From contig NZ_JBJGXI010000023.1 of NCBI RefSeq assembly GCF_045635475.1, positions 14,997 through 78,996 on the forward strand: 64,000 nt of DNA, in the 5' to 3' direction. Positions within the stretch are counted from its first letter, which is position 1; each line of letters begins with the position of its first letter. The stretch comes from JBJGXI01 sp045635475 (lineage in GTDB: Bacteria > Bacillota > Bacilli > Bacillales > Amphibacillaceae). Of this stretch, positions 17,946 to 27,219 are shown piece by piece. The position numbers and the translations under genes are program-made. Under the pieces are notes generated by a model. That model ran no database searches. It had not been told where the DNA came from and worked only from the letters and a program-made list of their open reading frames with translations.

Positions 17946-18112
17946 TCTGATTTATAAGTTCAAAAGTATCTATTCATGCATCTTTTTTGGCAACCTCTAA
18001 TGTCTTTATCCATTTCCTCCTTTTTCCATATGTTATCATATAGTTATTTCAAGCAACCCAAAATGATCTTAAGATGTATTTATACTAAGCCCTAAGACAT
18101 AGGGTAATAAAA

Positions 18113-18142
18113 AAGGTACATGAACAAAAGTTCATGTACCTT
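18113..18142 (-). terminator. Terminator of ACT/PFL operon
   Basis: Perfect 13-bp stem AAGGTACATGAAC / GTTCATGTACCTT with a 4-base loop; on the reverse strand it is followed by a T-run. Confidence 0.85.
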
Positions 18143-18178
18143 AGCTAATATTATAATGACACAGCCTTCACGAAGTAT

Positions 18179-19540
18179 TTAGTTTGTTAATGCTTGAATA
18201 GGTGCGGGGATCCGACCGCCGCGTCTTATAAATTTATCCGAGTTGTATGGGTTCACGCCCATAACAGGAGCTCGACCGAGCAGCCCGCCGAACTCAACAA
18301 TATCACCTTCAGCTTTACCTGGTACAGGGATGACGCGAACGGCGGTCGTTTTTTTGTTGATCATACCTATAGCTGCCTCGTCAGCAATGATTGCTGCTAA
18401 CGTTTCGGCAGAAACATTCCCGGTCAAAGCAATCATATCGAGTCCAACAGAACATACACAAGTCATTGCTTTTAGCTTCGATAACGTTAGTGCATTATCC
18501 TCAATACCACGGATCATGCCATTGTCTTCGCTAACAGGAATAAAGGCACCGCTAAGGCCACCAACATAGGAGCTTGCCATCGCTCCACCTTTTTTAACTG
18601 CATCATTCATAAGTGCCAGGGCGGCAATCGTACCATGTGTGCCAATGCGCTCTAAGCCAATTTCTTCAAGGATTTCTGCGACACTATCGTTCATGGCGTT
18701 CGTTGGTGCAAGGGATAAGTCCATAATTCCAAATGGTATGGCTAAGCGTTCAGCAACGACACGTCCAATCAGCTCACCAGCGCGGGTAATTTTAAAAGCT
18801 GTTTTTTTAATGATATCTGCAACTTGACCTAAGTCAGCATCGGGATAGCGTTTGAGTGCGTTTAATACTACGCCAGGTCCGCTTACACCAACGCTAATAA
18901 CTGCTTCGCCTTCACCAGCTCCATGAAAGGCACCAGCCATAAATGGATTATCTTCGACTGGATTGCAAAATACCACCAGTTTCGCACAAGCTATACCGTT
19001 GTTGTCTTTTGTTAGTTGTGCCGCATTTTTAATTATTTTACCCATTAGATGTACTGCATCCATATTAATACCAGTTCTTGTTGTTGCGATTGACACGGAT
19101 GAACAGACCCTTTCTGTTGAAGCCAATGCTTTTGGCAATGCCTCCAGTAAGGTTTGTTCTCCTTTATTAATTCCTTTATGTACAAGTGCAGAATAACCAC
19201 CTATAAAATCAACACCAAGCTTTTGAGCTGCTTTATCTAACGTTTTAGCTAGTTGAATTGCTTGACTAGTAGTTGCATGTCCTAATAAGTCGGCGATTGG
19301 CGACACGGCTATCCGCTTATTAATAATAGGTATTCCATATTCTCGTTCAACTTGCTCTGCGACTGTCTTTAAATCACGGGCATAGGTTGTGATTTTGTTA
19401 TACACAGCTTTATTTAATAACTCAAAATCGGCATTAGCGCAGTCGCTAAGACTAATTCCCATTGTCACAGTTCGAATGTCTAAGCTTTCCATTTGTACCA
19501 TGCGAATCGTTTCTTGAACTTCTGTAAAAGCAATTCCCAT
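18179..19540 (-). CDS. PFL family protein (UPF0210)
   Basis: 453-residue protein of the UPF0210/DUF711 family, structurally related to pyruvate formate-lyase but lacking established activity. Recognisable stretches are MGISLSDCANAD, GVDFIGGYSALVHKG, NPFMAGAFHGAGEGE, and GLLGRAPVMGVNPY near the end. RBS GGAGGG. It directly follows the ACT-domain gene, a pairing conserved across many bacteria, which suggests that the ACT protein senses a small ligand for it. Confidence 0.88.
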   Translation of the reverse strand: MGIAFTEVQETIRMVQMESLDIRTVTMGISLSDCANADFELLNKAVYNKITTYARDLKTVAEQVEREYGIPIINKRIAVSPIADLLGHATTSQAIQLAKTLDKAAQKLGVDFIGGYSALVHKGINKGEQTLLEALPKALASTERVCSSVSIATTRTGINMDAVHLMGKIIKNAAQLTKDNNGIACAKLVVFCNPVEDNPFMAGAFHGAGEGEAVISVGVSGPGVVLNALKRYPDADLGQVADIIKKTAFKITRAGELIGRVVAERLAIPFGIMDLSLAPTNAMNDSVAEILEEIGLERIGTHGTIAALALMNDAVKKGGAMASSYVGGLSGAFIPVSEDNGMIRGIEDNALTLSKLKAMTCVCSVGLDMIALTGNVSAETLAAIIADEAAIGMINKKTTAVRVIPVPGKAEGDIVEFGGLLGRAPVMGVNPYNSDKFIRRGGRIPAPIQALTN

Positions 19541-19554
19541 CCATATCCCTCCTA

Positions 19555-19827
19555 TTAAACCCGGTGCATTGCTTGGAATATATCCTCTAATTGGATACTT
19601 ATTTTCAAATGCATGTTCTCTTCGATTGGTGCGAATTTTTGTTGTAACGGCTCCAAATTGGTGGCATCATCCACTTCAATAACCATGATCATCGTAAAGA
19701 AATCTTGTAAAATTGTTTGACTGATGTCGAGAATGTTTATGTTGTTGTCTGCAAGAACAGTTGTGACGCTTGCAATAATCCCAATTTGATCTTTACCAAT
19801 TACACTAACAACTGCGCGTTTTTTCAT
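19555..19827 (-). CDS. ACT domain regulatory protein (UPF0237)
   Basis: 90 residues starting at ATG 19827 (GAGGTG 6 bases upstream; frames upstream of it are unlikely starts). VVSVIGKDQIGIIASVT is the ligand-binding loop of an ACT domain, and the sequence ends in a second partial ACT-like helix. Such small proteins bind amino acids or similar effectors. It is 14 bp upstream of the PFL-family gene and surely co-transcribed. Confidence 0.88.
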   Translation of the reverse strand: MKKRAVVSVIGKDQIGIIASVTTVLADNNINILDISQTILQDFFTMIMVIEVDDATNLEPLQQKFAPIEENMHLKISIQLEDIFQAMHRV

Positions 19828-20279
19828 GTTCATCACCTCACGTTCTTAGAAATGAAAAAGATTGGAAGCATGGCATCCAATCTAGGTAGTATGTAAAACA
19901 TCTGTGTGGTTGCCTATGATTGTATTGTGAAGATCGGTGCTACTTATTACAGTCTATAGAAGCTATACTGGAAATAGTATTACCGATAACAATCAAAGCA
20001 TCCATTTTAATAAGGTGAGTTTATCAGCTCTACTGACTAACGTCAATAGAATTTCACTTTGTAATTAGCAATAGCCTTAACTGGATTTGGTACGCTTTAC
20101 GATTGAGATGGAAATTATCAGATTCTGATCTGCACGGATTGTAAAGCGGAGTGAGATATTAATTTTCATTAAAGAGACATATGTAATCTAAATGGATTGT
20201 TAACTGTCGAATTAATAGTGATAATGGTCTTCAAATACAACAAATAGAGCAACTGATCCTTGCAAAGTCCATTCATGTA
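19828..20279. other. Gene-free stretch upstream of ACT/PFL operon
   Basis: About 450 bp with no supported frame. An 8-bp hairpin AGATTGGA / TCCAATCT lies at 19,859-19,883, in what should be the leader of the ACT gene. It is too short to class as a riboswitch, and I see no T-box or other known aptamer. Confidence 0.4.
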
Positions 20280-20651
20280 TCATTCCGGAGTTGTTTTTTT
20301 CTTTAACGTAGTTTGTTTATTCCAATCTATTAAAATATTCATAATCATAAATAGGTTAGAACGATCCTCTTCCTCTATGTTTTCGAGTTCACTTAGCAGT
20401 TGGCTCATTGTTTCTTGTTTTTTATCAGAAAAGATAGAAAAGCGAAATAGTTCCTCTAGTGATATATCAAGTGCTCTTGCTACCTTATTGATGGAATCTA
20501 ACGTGGCATTTTTTTCTCCACGTTCCAATTGACCAATATATGTCGAATGTAAGCAAGCCATATGTGCAAGCTCTTCTTGGGTTATTCCTTTTGCTTTTCT
20601 TAGTTTTCGAATTCGTTCACCTAGTACTTTTGCTATTTCGTGTTTGGGCAT
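20280..20651 (-). CDS. XRE family HTH regulator
   Basis: 123 residues. An N-terminal HTH of Cro/CI type (IRKLRKAKGITQEELAHMA ... STYIGQLERGEKNATLDSI, about 14-60) is followed by ALDISLEELF and a short helical C-terminus, the layout of SinR/SlrR-like and other small regulators. RBS GAGGTG. It lies divergent from an Sda-like gene; a link to sporulation timing is possible but unproven. Confidence 0.85.
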   Translation of the reverse strand: MPKHEIAKVLGERIRKLRKAKGITQEELAHMACLHSTYIGQLERGEKNATLDSINKVARALDISLEELFRFSIFSDKKQETMSQLLSELENIEEEDRSNLFMIMNILIDWNKQTTLKKKTTPE

Positions 20652-20921
20652 TTCATTTTCACCTCTGACTTAATAAATATACCTTGAATCAAGAAACATT
20701 CGAAGATACAATAAATATTAATTGATTATAATTGAAATACTATAAATATTAATGTTATATTTAACTAGTAAGTCTTTTATATGTAAGCGTTAATTATAAA
20801 ATTACTTTATTTCGAAATGGACTGCAATAGTAGCCCATTGAATGTTTGATTTAAATGACATCCCTCTCAAAAGCTAGGGTGCCATTTTCATTTATAATTA
20901 AGTAAGAAAAGGGTGATAACT

Positions 20922-21050
20922 ATGTTTGATAGTCTATCAGATGCAAATTTAATCGACGCCTATGAACAGGCTGTACATTTAGGACTTGATCATGATTTTA
21001 TTATTTTGTTAGAAAAAGAAATAGCTGACCGTGGACTAAAAGTGATTTAG
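20922..21050 (+). CDS. sda: Sda-like sporulation kinase inhibitor, copy 1
   Basis: 42 residues, ATG 20922 behind AAAAGGGTGAT. The pattern LSDANLIDAYEQAVHLGLDHDFIILLEKEIADRGL aligns along its length with B. subtilis Sda (LSDELLIESY...NRDFIELIENEIKRRSL as I recall it), the helical hairpin that blocks autophosphorylation of KinA and so delays sporulation when replication is disturbed. The N-terminus is short and the C-terminal tail is missing compared with Sda. I saw no DnaA box upstream. Confidence 0.75.
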   Translation: MFDSLSDANLIDAYEQAVHLGLDHDFIILLEKEIADRGLKVI

Positions 21051-21089
21051 TAAAAGGTTGCGAAGTTAAGTGAAACGTCTGTTGTGTTA

Positions 21090-21245
21090 CTAGTACCCTA
21101 TATTATTACCTTCCAAAACCTCGTAAACATCTATTTTCCTCTCAATAATCTCATTCTCAAGTAAATCGATTACATCTTTATTGTATTCCAATGTTATAGC
21201 TTTAACAAACACTTCCACCAACAATTCATCGTTAATAAATTTCAT
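21090..21245 (-). CDS. Sda-like small protein, copy 2
   Basis: 51 residues from ATG 21245, with GAGGAG 9 bases upstream. INDELLVEVFVKAITLEYN..VIDLLENEIIERKID follows the same helical hairpin pattern as Sda and as the gene facing it, with a 14-residue tail. It converges on copy 1 with 39 bp between stops. Likely a paralogue that inhibits the same or another sporulation histidine kinase. The longer frame beginning at 21,287 has no ribosome site. Confidence 0.68.
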   Translation of the reverse strand: MKFINDELLVEVFVKAITLEYNKDVIDLLENEIIERKIDVYEVLEGNNIGY

Positions 21246-21410
21246 AAAAGTATTCTCCTCTAAGTGAATGGCATTCTTACCTTTCACCTATATACAGTAT
21301 ATTGAAACAATCTGTATTTGAACAAGTGAAAAATATTACCAATAATTTCCCGAAACATGTAAAGACTAGATAAAAGGATACAAAATTTAATTTTTAGATA
21401 GGTGGAAAAA

Positions 21411-22118
21411 ATGGAGGAGCTGAAAGATAAAACAGCAGCATTAAGTAATTTTCTAAGCAAGTTATTGCGGGATAATTTTGGCAAAGGGCCAGAAGGTGTA
21501 TATGTGTCAATTGCAAATAAGTATATTACCTTTCATGTGCGAAAGTTCATGTCTCCAACTGAAAAGATACTATTAAGAAAACGGCAGGATAGCTTATTAC
21601 AAGAAACACGAGATTTAGTAATGCAGGATTTAATTCCGGAAATCAAAGCGAATATCCTTCATATGTGTAAGATGGAGGTGCAAGAATTTTACTATGACTG
21701 GGACTTACATAATAAATCAGCTATATTTGTTGCAGTCACAAGTGAAGAAACAAAAAGTGACTATCCAGTAACACAACACTATCCCGGTAAAATGAATCTT
21801 GAAAAAGAAGTAGTTCATATTAGTCGTACGGTTCAAAAGACTCCCGACTATATTGAATCCTTTTTCCTCAATTCTAGAACGTTATTGGTAATCAGGCAAG
21901 GGATTTTAGTTAGTATTGAGAAGGAATTAATTCGGGATGGTCTACAGGAGAAACTGAAGCTTACTAAGCGTAAAATGGAAAAAACACACTTTCACAGTAA
22001 CAGTCATTTTGAGGAGAATCTAGGTACAAGTGTGCATGATATATTTGTCGATTGGGATTTCGACAGGGATAAAAGTCTAATAGTGTTTATTACAAATCCC
22101 TTATCAGTTAATGAATGA
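21411..22118 (+). CDS. DUF2294 / MpsC domain protein, two copies
   Basis: 235 residues from ATG 21411 (GGTGG 5 bases upstream). Two tandem homologous halves: GPEGVYVSIANKYITFHVRKF... and LLVIRQGILVSIEKEL..., each ending in a YYDWD or FVDWDFD strand. This is the DUF2294 domain, named MpsC in Pfam after a proposed Na+-translocating system. No membrane segment is present and no transporter gene is adjacent. Function unknown; usually a Bacillus stand-alone gene. Confidence 0.75.
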   Translation: MEELKDKTAALSNFLSKLLRDNFGKGPEGVYVSIANKYITFHVRKFMSPTEKILLRKRQDSLLQETRDLVMQDLIPEIKANILHMCKMEVQEFYYDWDLHNKSAIFVAVTSEETKSDYPVTQHYPGKMNLEKEVVHISRTVQKTPDYIESFFLNSRTLLVIRQGILVSIEKELIRDGLQEKLKLTKRKMEKTHFHSNSHFEENLGTSVHDIFVDWDFDRDKSLIVFITNPLSVNE

Positions 22119-22120
22119 AA

Positions 22121-22149
22121 AAGGGAGTATCCGAATTGGATACTCCCTT
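22121..22149 (+). terminator. Terminator after MpsC-domain gene
   Basis: Perfect 12-bp stem AAGGGAGTATCC / GGATACTCCCTT with a 5-base loop, just past the stop codon. Confidence 0.7.
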
Positions 22150-22515
22150 GGTAACTTGTATATAAAAAGTAAGTTCATGTACGTATATTTTTTTTAATTA
22201 ATATTGCCGCGGTACTTCTACCTTAATCTTTTTACTAGCCTAAACGACGTAAGCCCTACCTCTCTTACATCCTTACGACTCCGAAGCCGATCCAGTGTGA
22301 TTAAGCGAATTCTTTTTAACAAAAGCAGAATCCAACATTTTTATCACTCTTTTATAGTCAAATTACCTTATAATGCGAAGGCAATTACTAACTATATCAG
22401 AAAAGTATAGTGAAGTCAATAGATGAAGATGATTACTGGTCTATGTTCCGACTTGTTGGTAAGATAATGTTGGTAAATAGGAACGGTGTACCCGTGAAAA
22501 AAGGAGATGGATGAG
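22150..22515. other. Gene-free stretch
   Basis: About 365 bp. A forward frame (22,204-22,410) lacks a ribosome site and has a composition unlike real proteins. The reverse strand shows only short broken frames. The last 20 bases hold AAGGAG for the next gene. Nothing else recognised. Confidence 0.4.
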
Positions 22516-23277
22516 ATGACAACTATGTCAGATAAAAAAGATATTCGGCTAATTGCGCTTGATATGGATGGGACATTGCTTAATGAGGGCAATCAGATAT
22601 CTCAGGCTAACTATAATGCAATTCAAAAAGCGCGTGAGCAAGGTGTCGAAGTGATCTTATGTACAGGACGGCATTACATTACGACACATGAATTTGCTAA
22701 AGAACTTGGTCTCACTTCATATTTTGTTACTGCTAATGGAAGTGAAATATGGACGGCTGCTGGAGAACTGGTAGATCGTCAAGTGATAGACGTCGCTATT
22801 ATTGAAGCATTGGTTGAGTTACATAAAAAATATCAAACATATGCTTGGATGGCATCAACGAAAGAGGTTTTCAGAGGGGAAGCACCTGTAAATATAGCCG
22901 ATTATCAATGGTTAAAATTTGGCTTTGATACAACTGATAATAGCATAAAACAAAAAATAATTGAGGAGCTTGCAGCAGACAATCGAATTGAGTTAAGTAA
23001 TTCGAGTTTGACGAATGTCGAAGTGAACGCAGTGGGAATAAATAAAGCTATGGCGATTGAAAAAGTGTGCGAGCACTTAAATATAACAATGGACCATGTG
23101 ATGACGATGGGAGATAGCTTAAATGATATTCGCATGATTGAAGAAGCGGGTCTTGGTATTGCGATGGGGAATGCCCAAGAACAAGTAAAGCGAGCGGCTG
23201 ATTGGGTGACAACAAGTAATGAAGAAGATGGTGTAGCCAACGCGATTAACCACTGGATTCTTGATCCTAACAACTAA
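22516..23277 (+). CDS. Cof-type HAD phosphatase
   Basis: HAD hydrolase of the Cof/YidA type, probably acting on sugar phosphates or FMN. Motif I ALDMDGTLL (nucleophile and general-acid Asp), motif II CTGRHY, a C2 cap domain in the middle, motif III Lys in INKAMAIEKV and motif IV MGDSLNDIRM. Start ATG 22516 is preferred because AAGGAG is 9-10 bases upstream; ATG 22507 abuts it. 253 residues, normal length. Lies upstream of gnd but 230 bp apart. Confidence 0.88.
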   Translation: MTTMSDKKDIRLIALDMDGTLLNEGNQISQANYNAIQKAREQGVEVILCTGRHYITTHEFAKELGLTSYFVTANGSEIWTAAGELVDRQVIDVAIIEALVELHKKYQTYAWMASTKEVFRGEAPVNIADYQWLKFGFDTTDNSIKQKIIEELAADNRIELSNSSLTNVEVNAVGINKAMAIEKVCEHLNITMDHVMTMGDSLNDIRMIEEAGLGIAMGNAQEQVKRAADWVTTSNEEDGVANAINHWILDPNN

Positions 23278-23511
23278 TTAATGGACATACAACACCAACA
23301 GATTGTGAATGTAACACTTGCAGTAATTCTATAGTTATACTAAGTTTATAGAAGAGGATATTCGACTCTCTGCTTTATAAAGGCTAAGTTTGTCATAATG
23401 TTCAAATAATTGTAAGAAATGAATGCAATAACCTATGCATTTAGTTGCGACATTTTCCTACAAAGCGTTATGATGGATAGGAGAGATTTGAAACATAAGG
23501 AGCGAATGATG

Positions 23512-24930
23512 ATGTCAAAACAGCAAATAGGTGTTATTGGATTAGCCGTTATGGGTAAAAACCTTGCGCTAAACATTGAAAGTAGAGGTTATTCTGTTTC
23601 TGTGTATAATCGTTCACCAGAAAAAACAGAGGATTTTTTGAAAGAAGAAGCAAAAGATAAAAATTTTGCAGGTACATACAGCATTGAAGAATTTGTAGCA
23701 TCACTAGAAAAACCGCGTAAAATTCTTCTTATGGTTAAAGCGGGTAATCCGACAGATGCCACAATTGAGCAATTAAAACCATTCTTGGAAAAAGGCGATA
23801 TTCTTATTGATGGAGGTAACACCTTCTACGAAGATACAATTCGTCGTAACAAAGAATTAGAAGAAACTGGTATCCATTTTATTGGTACAGGTGTTTCTGG
23901 TGGAGAAGAAGGTGCGTTAAAAGGACCTTCAATTATGCCGGGCGGACAAAAAGAAGCGTACGACCTTGTAGAACCTATTTTAACAGCTATTGCTGCACAG
24001 GTTGATGGAGAGGCTTGTACAACATACATCGGACCTAATGGAGCAGGCCACTATGTGAAAATGGTGCACAATGGTATTGAGTATGGCGATATGCAATTAA
24101 TTTGTGAAGCCTACTTTATTCTTAAGCACGTCCTAGGATTGGATGCAGATGAGCTTCATGAAGTATTTGCCGAATGGGATAAAGGTGAACTGGACAGCTA
24201 TCTAATTGAAATCACCGCAGATATTTTTACGAAGAAAGATGATGAAACAGGTAAGCCAATGGTTGATGTGATTCTGGATACTGCTGGTCAAAAAGGAACA
24301 GGAAAATGGACGAGCCAAAGTGCCCTAGACTTAGGTGTTCCACTGCCAATCATTACAGAATCTGTTTTTGCTCGATTCATTTCAGCGATGAAAGAAGAAC
24401 GTGTCAAAGCTAGCCAAATCTTACACGGTCCAGAAGCAGGAAAAACAGCATATCAAGGCGATAAAGCAGAACTAGTTGAGGCTATCCGTAAAGCGTTGTA
24501 CATGAGTAAAATTTGCTCATATGCACAAGGGTTTGCCCAAATGCGTGCTGCATCTGAAGAAAATGATTGGAATTTACGCTATGGGGATATTTCCATGATC
24601 TTCCGTGGAGGCTGTATCATCCGTGCACAGTTCTTGCAAAAAATTAAAGAAGCATATGATCGTGACTCAGAACTAGCGAACTTGTTATTAGATCCATATT
24701 TCCAAGAAATCGTAGAAAGCTACCAAGCATCATTACGTAAAGTGCTTGCAGTTGCAATTGAACGTGGTATTCCTGTACCAGCATTCTCAAGTGCTTTAGC
24801 ATACTATGACAGCTATCGTACAGAGACACTACCTGCAAACCTGCTACAAGCACAACGTGATTACTTTGGTGCCCATACGTACCAACGTGTTGATAAAGAA
24901 GGTATATTCCATACAGAATGGATGAAATAA
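23512..24930 (+). CDS. gnd: 6-phosphogluconate dehydrogenase, decarboxylating
   Basis: Oxidises 6-phosphogluconate to ribulose-5-phosphate and CO2 with NAD(P)+ in the oxidative pentose phosphate pathway. N-terminal Rossmann motif GVIGLAVMGKNLAL, GGNTFYEDT, substrate region GTGVSGGEEGAL and GPNGAGHYVKMVHNGIEY, and catalytic-domain stretch GTGKWTSQSALDLGVP. Three consecutive ATG codons follow AAGGAG; the last gives 472 residues, close to GndA length. It converges on zwf, the first enzyme of the pathway, with a repeat between them. Confidence 0.95.
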   Translation: MSKQQIGVIGLAVMGKNLALNIESRGYSVSVYNRSPEKTEDFLKEEAKDKNFAGTYSIEEFVASLEKPRKILLMVKAGNPTDATIEQLKPFLEKGDILIDGGNTFYEDTIRRNKELEETGIHFIGTGVSGGEEGALKGPSIMPGGQKEAYDLVEPILTAIAAQVDGEACTTYIGPNGAGHYVKMVHNGIEYGDMQLICEAYFILKHVLGLDADELHEVFAEWDKGELDSYLIEITADIFTKKDDETGKPMVDVILDTAGQKGTGKWTSQSALDLGVPLPIITESVFARFISAMKEERVKASQILHGPEAGKTAYQGDKAELVEAIRKALYMSKICSYAQGFAQMRAASEENDWNLRYGDISMIFRGGCIIRAQFLQKIKEAYDRDSELANLLLDPYFQEIVESYQASLRKVLAVAIERGIPVPAFSSALAYYDSYRTETLPANLLQAQRDYFGAHTYQRVDKEGIFHTEWMK

Positions 24931-24931
24931 G

Positions 24932-24968
24932 AAAAATGGCCCCGCTCAGATTGAGCAGGGCCATTTTT
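24932..24968 (+). terminator. gnd terminator
   Basis: Long near-perfect stem AAAAATGGCCC...GCTCA / TGAGC...GGGCCATTTTT with a short loop and U-run, directly after the stop. Confidence 0.88.
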
Positions 24969-24974
24969 CTTAAA

Positions 24975-25435
24975 ATAAGGCTGTTTTCTAATAGATTGTT
25001 GTTAATGCGCAAAATATCCTAGAACGCGATGTAACCTTGTGATAGTGCTTCCACTCAAAAGTACAAGTGCACCATTCATAGTACGCCTTTTCCGGAACGT
25101 GTGGTACGAAGGTCTGTGGTCGGCCCCGGAAAGGTCTGCTAAGCGGACACCAGGGCGCTTATTTCGCCTGAAATCACAGATTTGGTGATTTAGCGGACAT
25201 GAGAGCCCTTATCTACTAAGAATAGATTCTATTCATGTGCCTTTTGGTTAAATAAGGGCTCTGGTGGCCGCACAATTCAAATGATGCCCTTTTTGTCACA
25301 CATAAGCGCTCTAGTGGCCGCCAAACCACCGAACTTGTCTATCAAGCTTTATCGCCACTTTGCATCTAGCACTACGTCGCATTTCACTTCAAATATGACA
25401 TAAAAAGCAACAAACTCTATGAAAAGAGCCTAAAA
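24975..25435. repeat. Type II palindromic repeat, copy B
   Basis: About 460 bp filling the gap between convergent gnd and zwf. The core at 25,141-25,323 has four CTTATTT-ending units in palindromic order. It is the reverse complement of copy A (17,509-17,945) over almost its full length. Outer ends TTGTTGTTAATGCGCAAAAT and ACGTCGCATTTCACTTCAAA match those of the type I elements. Confidence 0.85.
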
Positions 25436-25438
25436 TAA

Positions 25439-26929
25439 TTAATCTAGGCGGTTGGAGACGTTCCACCAATGGTATCCATCCTCTTTCAGCATGTCGTCAG
25501 ATGCTTTAGGTCCCATTGTTCCAGACTCATAATTAGGAAAATCATTCGCTTTACTGTTTTCCCATGCTTGTGAAATAATATCAACAAATTTCCAAGAAAG
25601 GGCTACCTCATCCCAGTGTGTGAAGTTTGTTGAATCACCACGCATACAGTCATGTAAAAGTACCTCATAGGCTTCAGGTGTATTCATTTTGTCTTTGCTA
25701 CTATTGTTGTAGTTCATGGCAATTGGCATCGAAACTGTACCATGATCTCCCTTTTTCGCATTCAAATATAAGCGCAGTCCCTCGTCAGGCTGGATGTGAA
25801 TAACTAATAAGTTCGGGTGGACGTTAGATGCCTTGTCGTAATATAGATTCATTGGCAGGTCCTTAAACTGAATCACAATTTCAGTAGATTTTTGTTTCAT
25901 TCTTTTTCCTGTACGGATATAGAATGGCACACCCTTCCAACGGAAATTATCGATTAATAGCTTCCCTGCTACATATGTTTCTGTATTTGACTCAGGATCG
26001 ACACCATTTGCTTCGCGGTAAGCACTTAGTTCCTCACCACTTACATTTCCTTGACCGTATTGACCGCGTACGAAATAGTTATTTACATCCTCGACTTCAA
26101 TAGGTCGTAAAGCACGAAGCACCTTCACTTTTTCACTACGAATTTCTTCAGGTGTTAGTTTAATTGGTGGTTCCATTGCTAAAAGTGCCATCATTTGTAA
26201 AATATGGTTTTGCACCATATCGCGTAACGCACCAGAGGATTCATAATATCTGCCACGATCTTCTACACCTAGTGTTTCACTTGAAGTGATTTGAATGTTG
26301 GAAATGTATTGATTGTTCCAAAGTGGTTCAAACATTGCATTCGCAAATCGTATAACTTCTATGTTTTGGACCATCTCTTTACCTAAATAATGATCTATAC
26401 GATAAATCTGGTCTTCAGTAAAGGCTTGGCGAATTTGTTCGTTTAATTCTTTTGCAGATGGATAATTATGGCCAAATGGTTTTTCAATAACCAAACGAGA
26501 CCAACCCTCCGTAGATGTTAGTCCTTGCGATTTTAAATTTTCAGCAATTGTACCAAAGAAATTAGGTGCCATTGCTAAGTAGAAGATTCGGTTACCTTCC
26601 GTATGATATTCACCATCGAGGTCATTTAATAATGTATGTAGTTCTTGATAAGATTCGATATTCGTTACATCAAACGGATGATAATGGAAGTGAGATGAAA
26701 AAGCATCGTGATCAATGTTATCATTTTTAAATGATGCAATCGATTCTTTGACATTATCTCGCAAAACAGCATTTGTCCACGGTCTTCTTGCTACACCAAC
26801 TACCGCAAAGTTATCGGAAAGCTTACCACTTCGATATAATCGATAAATGGATGGATACAATTTGCGTTTTGCCAAATCACCGGTTGCTCCAAAAATGACG
26901 ATAATCGATTTTGGCTTATTTGTTTTCAT
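25439..26929 (-). CDS. zwf: Glucose-6-phosphate 1-dehydrogenase
   Basis: First enzyme of the oxidative pentose phosphate pathway, making 6-phosphogluconolactone and NADPH. Cofactor loop IVIFGATGDLAKRKLYPS near the N-terminus, active-site motif YRIDHYLGKEMVQN with the conserved His/Lys, EKPFGHN and RTGKRMKQKSTEI. 496 residues, normal length. The start follows GAGGTATC. Its 3' end abuts type II repeat copy B and I see no separate terminator. Confidence 0.96.
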   Translation of the reverse strand: MKTNKPKSIIVIFGATGDLAKRKLYPSIYRLYRSGKLSDNFAVVGVARRPWTNAVLRDNVKESIASFKNDNIDHDAFSSHFHYHPFDVTNIESYQELHTLLNDLDGEYHTEGNRIFYLAMAPNFFGTIAENLKSQGLTSTEGWSRLVIEKPFGHNYPSAKELNEQIRQAFTEDQIYRIDHYLGKEMVQNIEVIRFANAMFEPLWNNQYISNIQITSSETLGVEDRGRYYESSGALRDMVQNHILQMMALLAMEPPIKLTPEEIRSEKVKVLRALRPIEVEDVNNYFVRGQYGQGNVSGEELSAYREANGVDPESNTETYVAGKLLIDNFRWKGVPFYIRTGKRMKQKSTEIVIQFKDLPMNLYYDKASNVHPNLLVIHIQPDEGLRLYLNAKKGDHGTVSMPIAMNYNNSSKDKMNTPEAYEVLLHDCMRGDSTNFTHWDEVALSWKFVDIISQAWENSKANDFPNYESGTMGPKASDDMLKEDGYHWWNVSNRLD

Positions 26930-27219
26930 GATTTAAGATACCTCTCTTTGCATTAATAATTTAATTAAATAATGACGATATTTATTTTTATAATATTTTG
27001 ATTACTTCTGATTCTCATACTACTAATAATAGCATGATACCGATTCGAATAGAAAACTTTTGATTGTCTAAGAAGTGAATCTTTAAGGAAAATTCTTTTC
27101 TTTGAATTGTGTAAATACTATACTAACACTTGTACATGAAATAACAAACAAATTTGAAATTTCAAAAGTATAAACTTAGAAATGGGTTTGGACATAGTTA
27201 TTTAGAAAGGAGTAATTTT

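Noticed and set aside
20779..20796. cre-like site upstream of sda
   Set aside because: ATGTAAGCGTTAATTA lacks the second conserved half (CA), so CcpA binding is not supported.
22204..22410. 68-codon forward frame
   Set aside because: No ribosome site and an Arg/Ser/Leu composition typical of non-coding frames.
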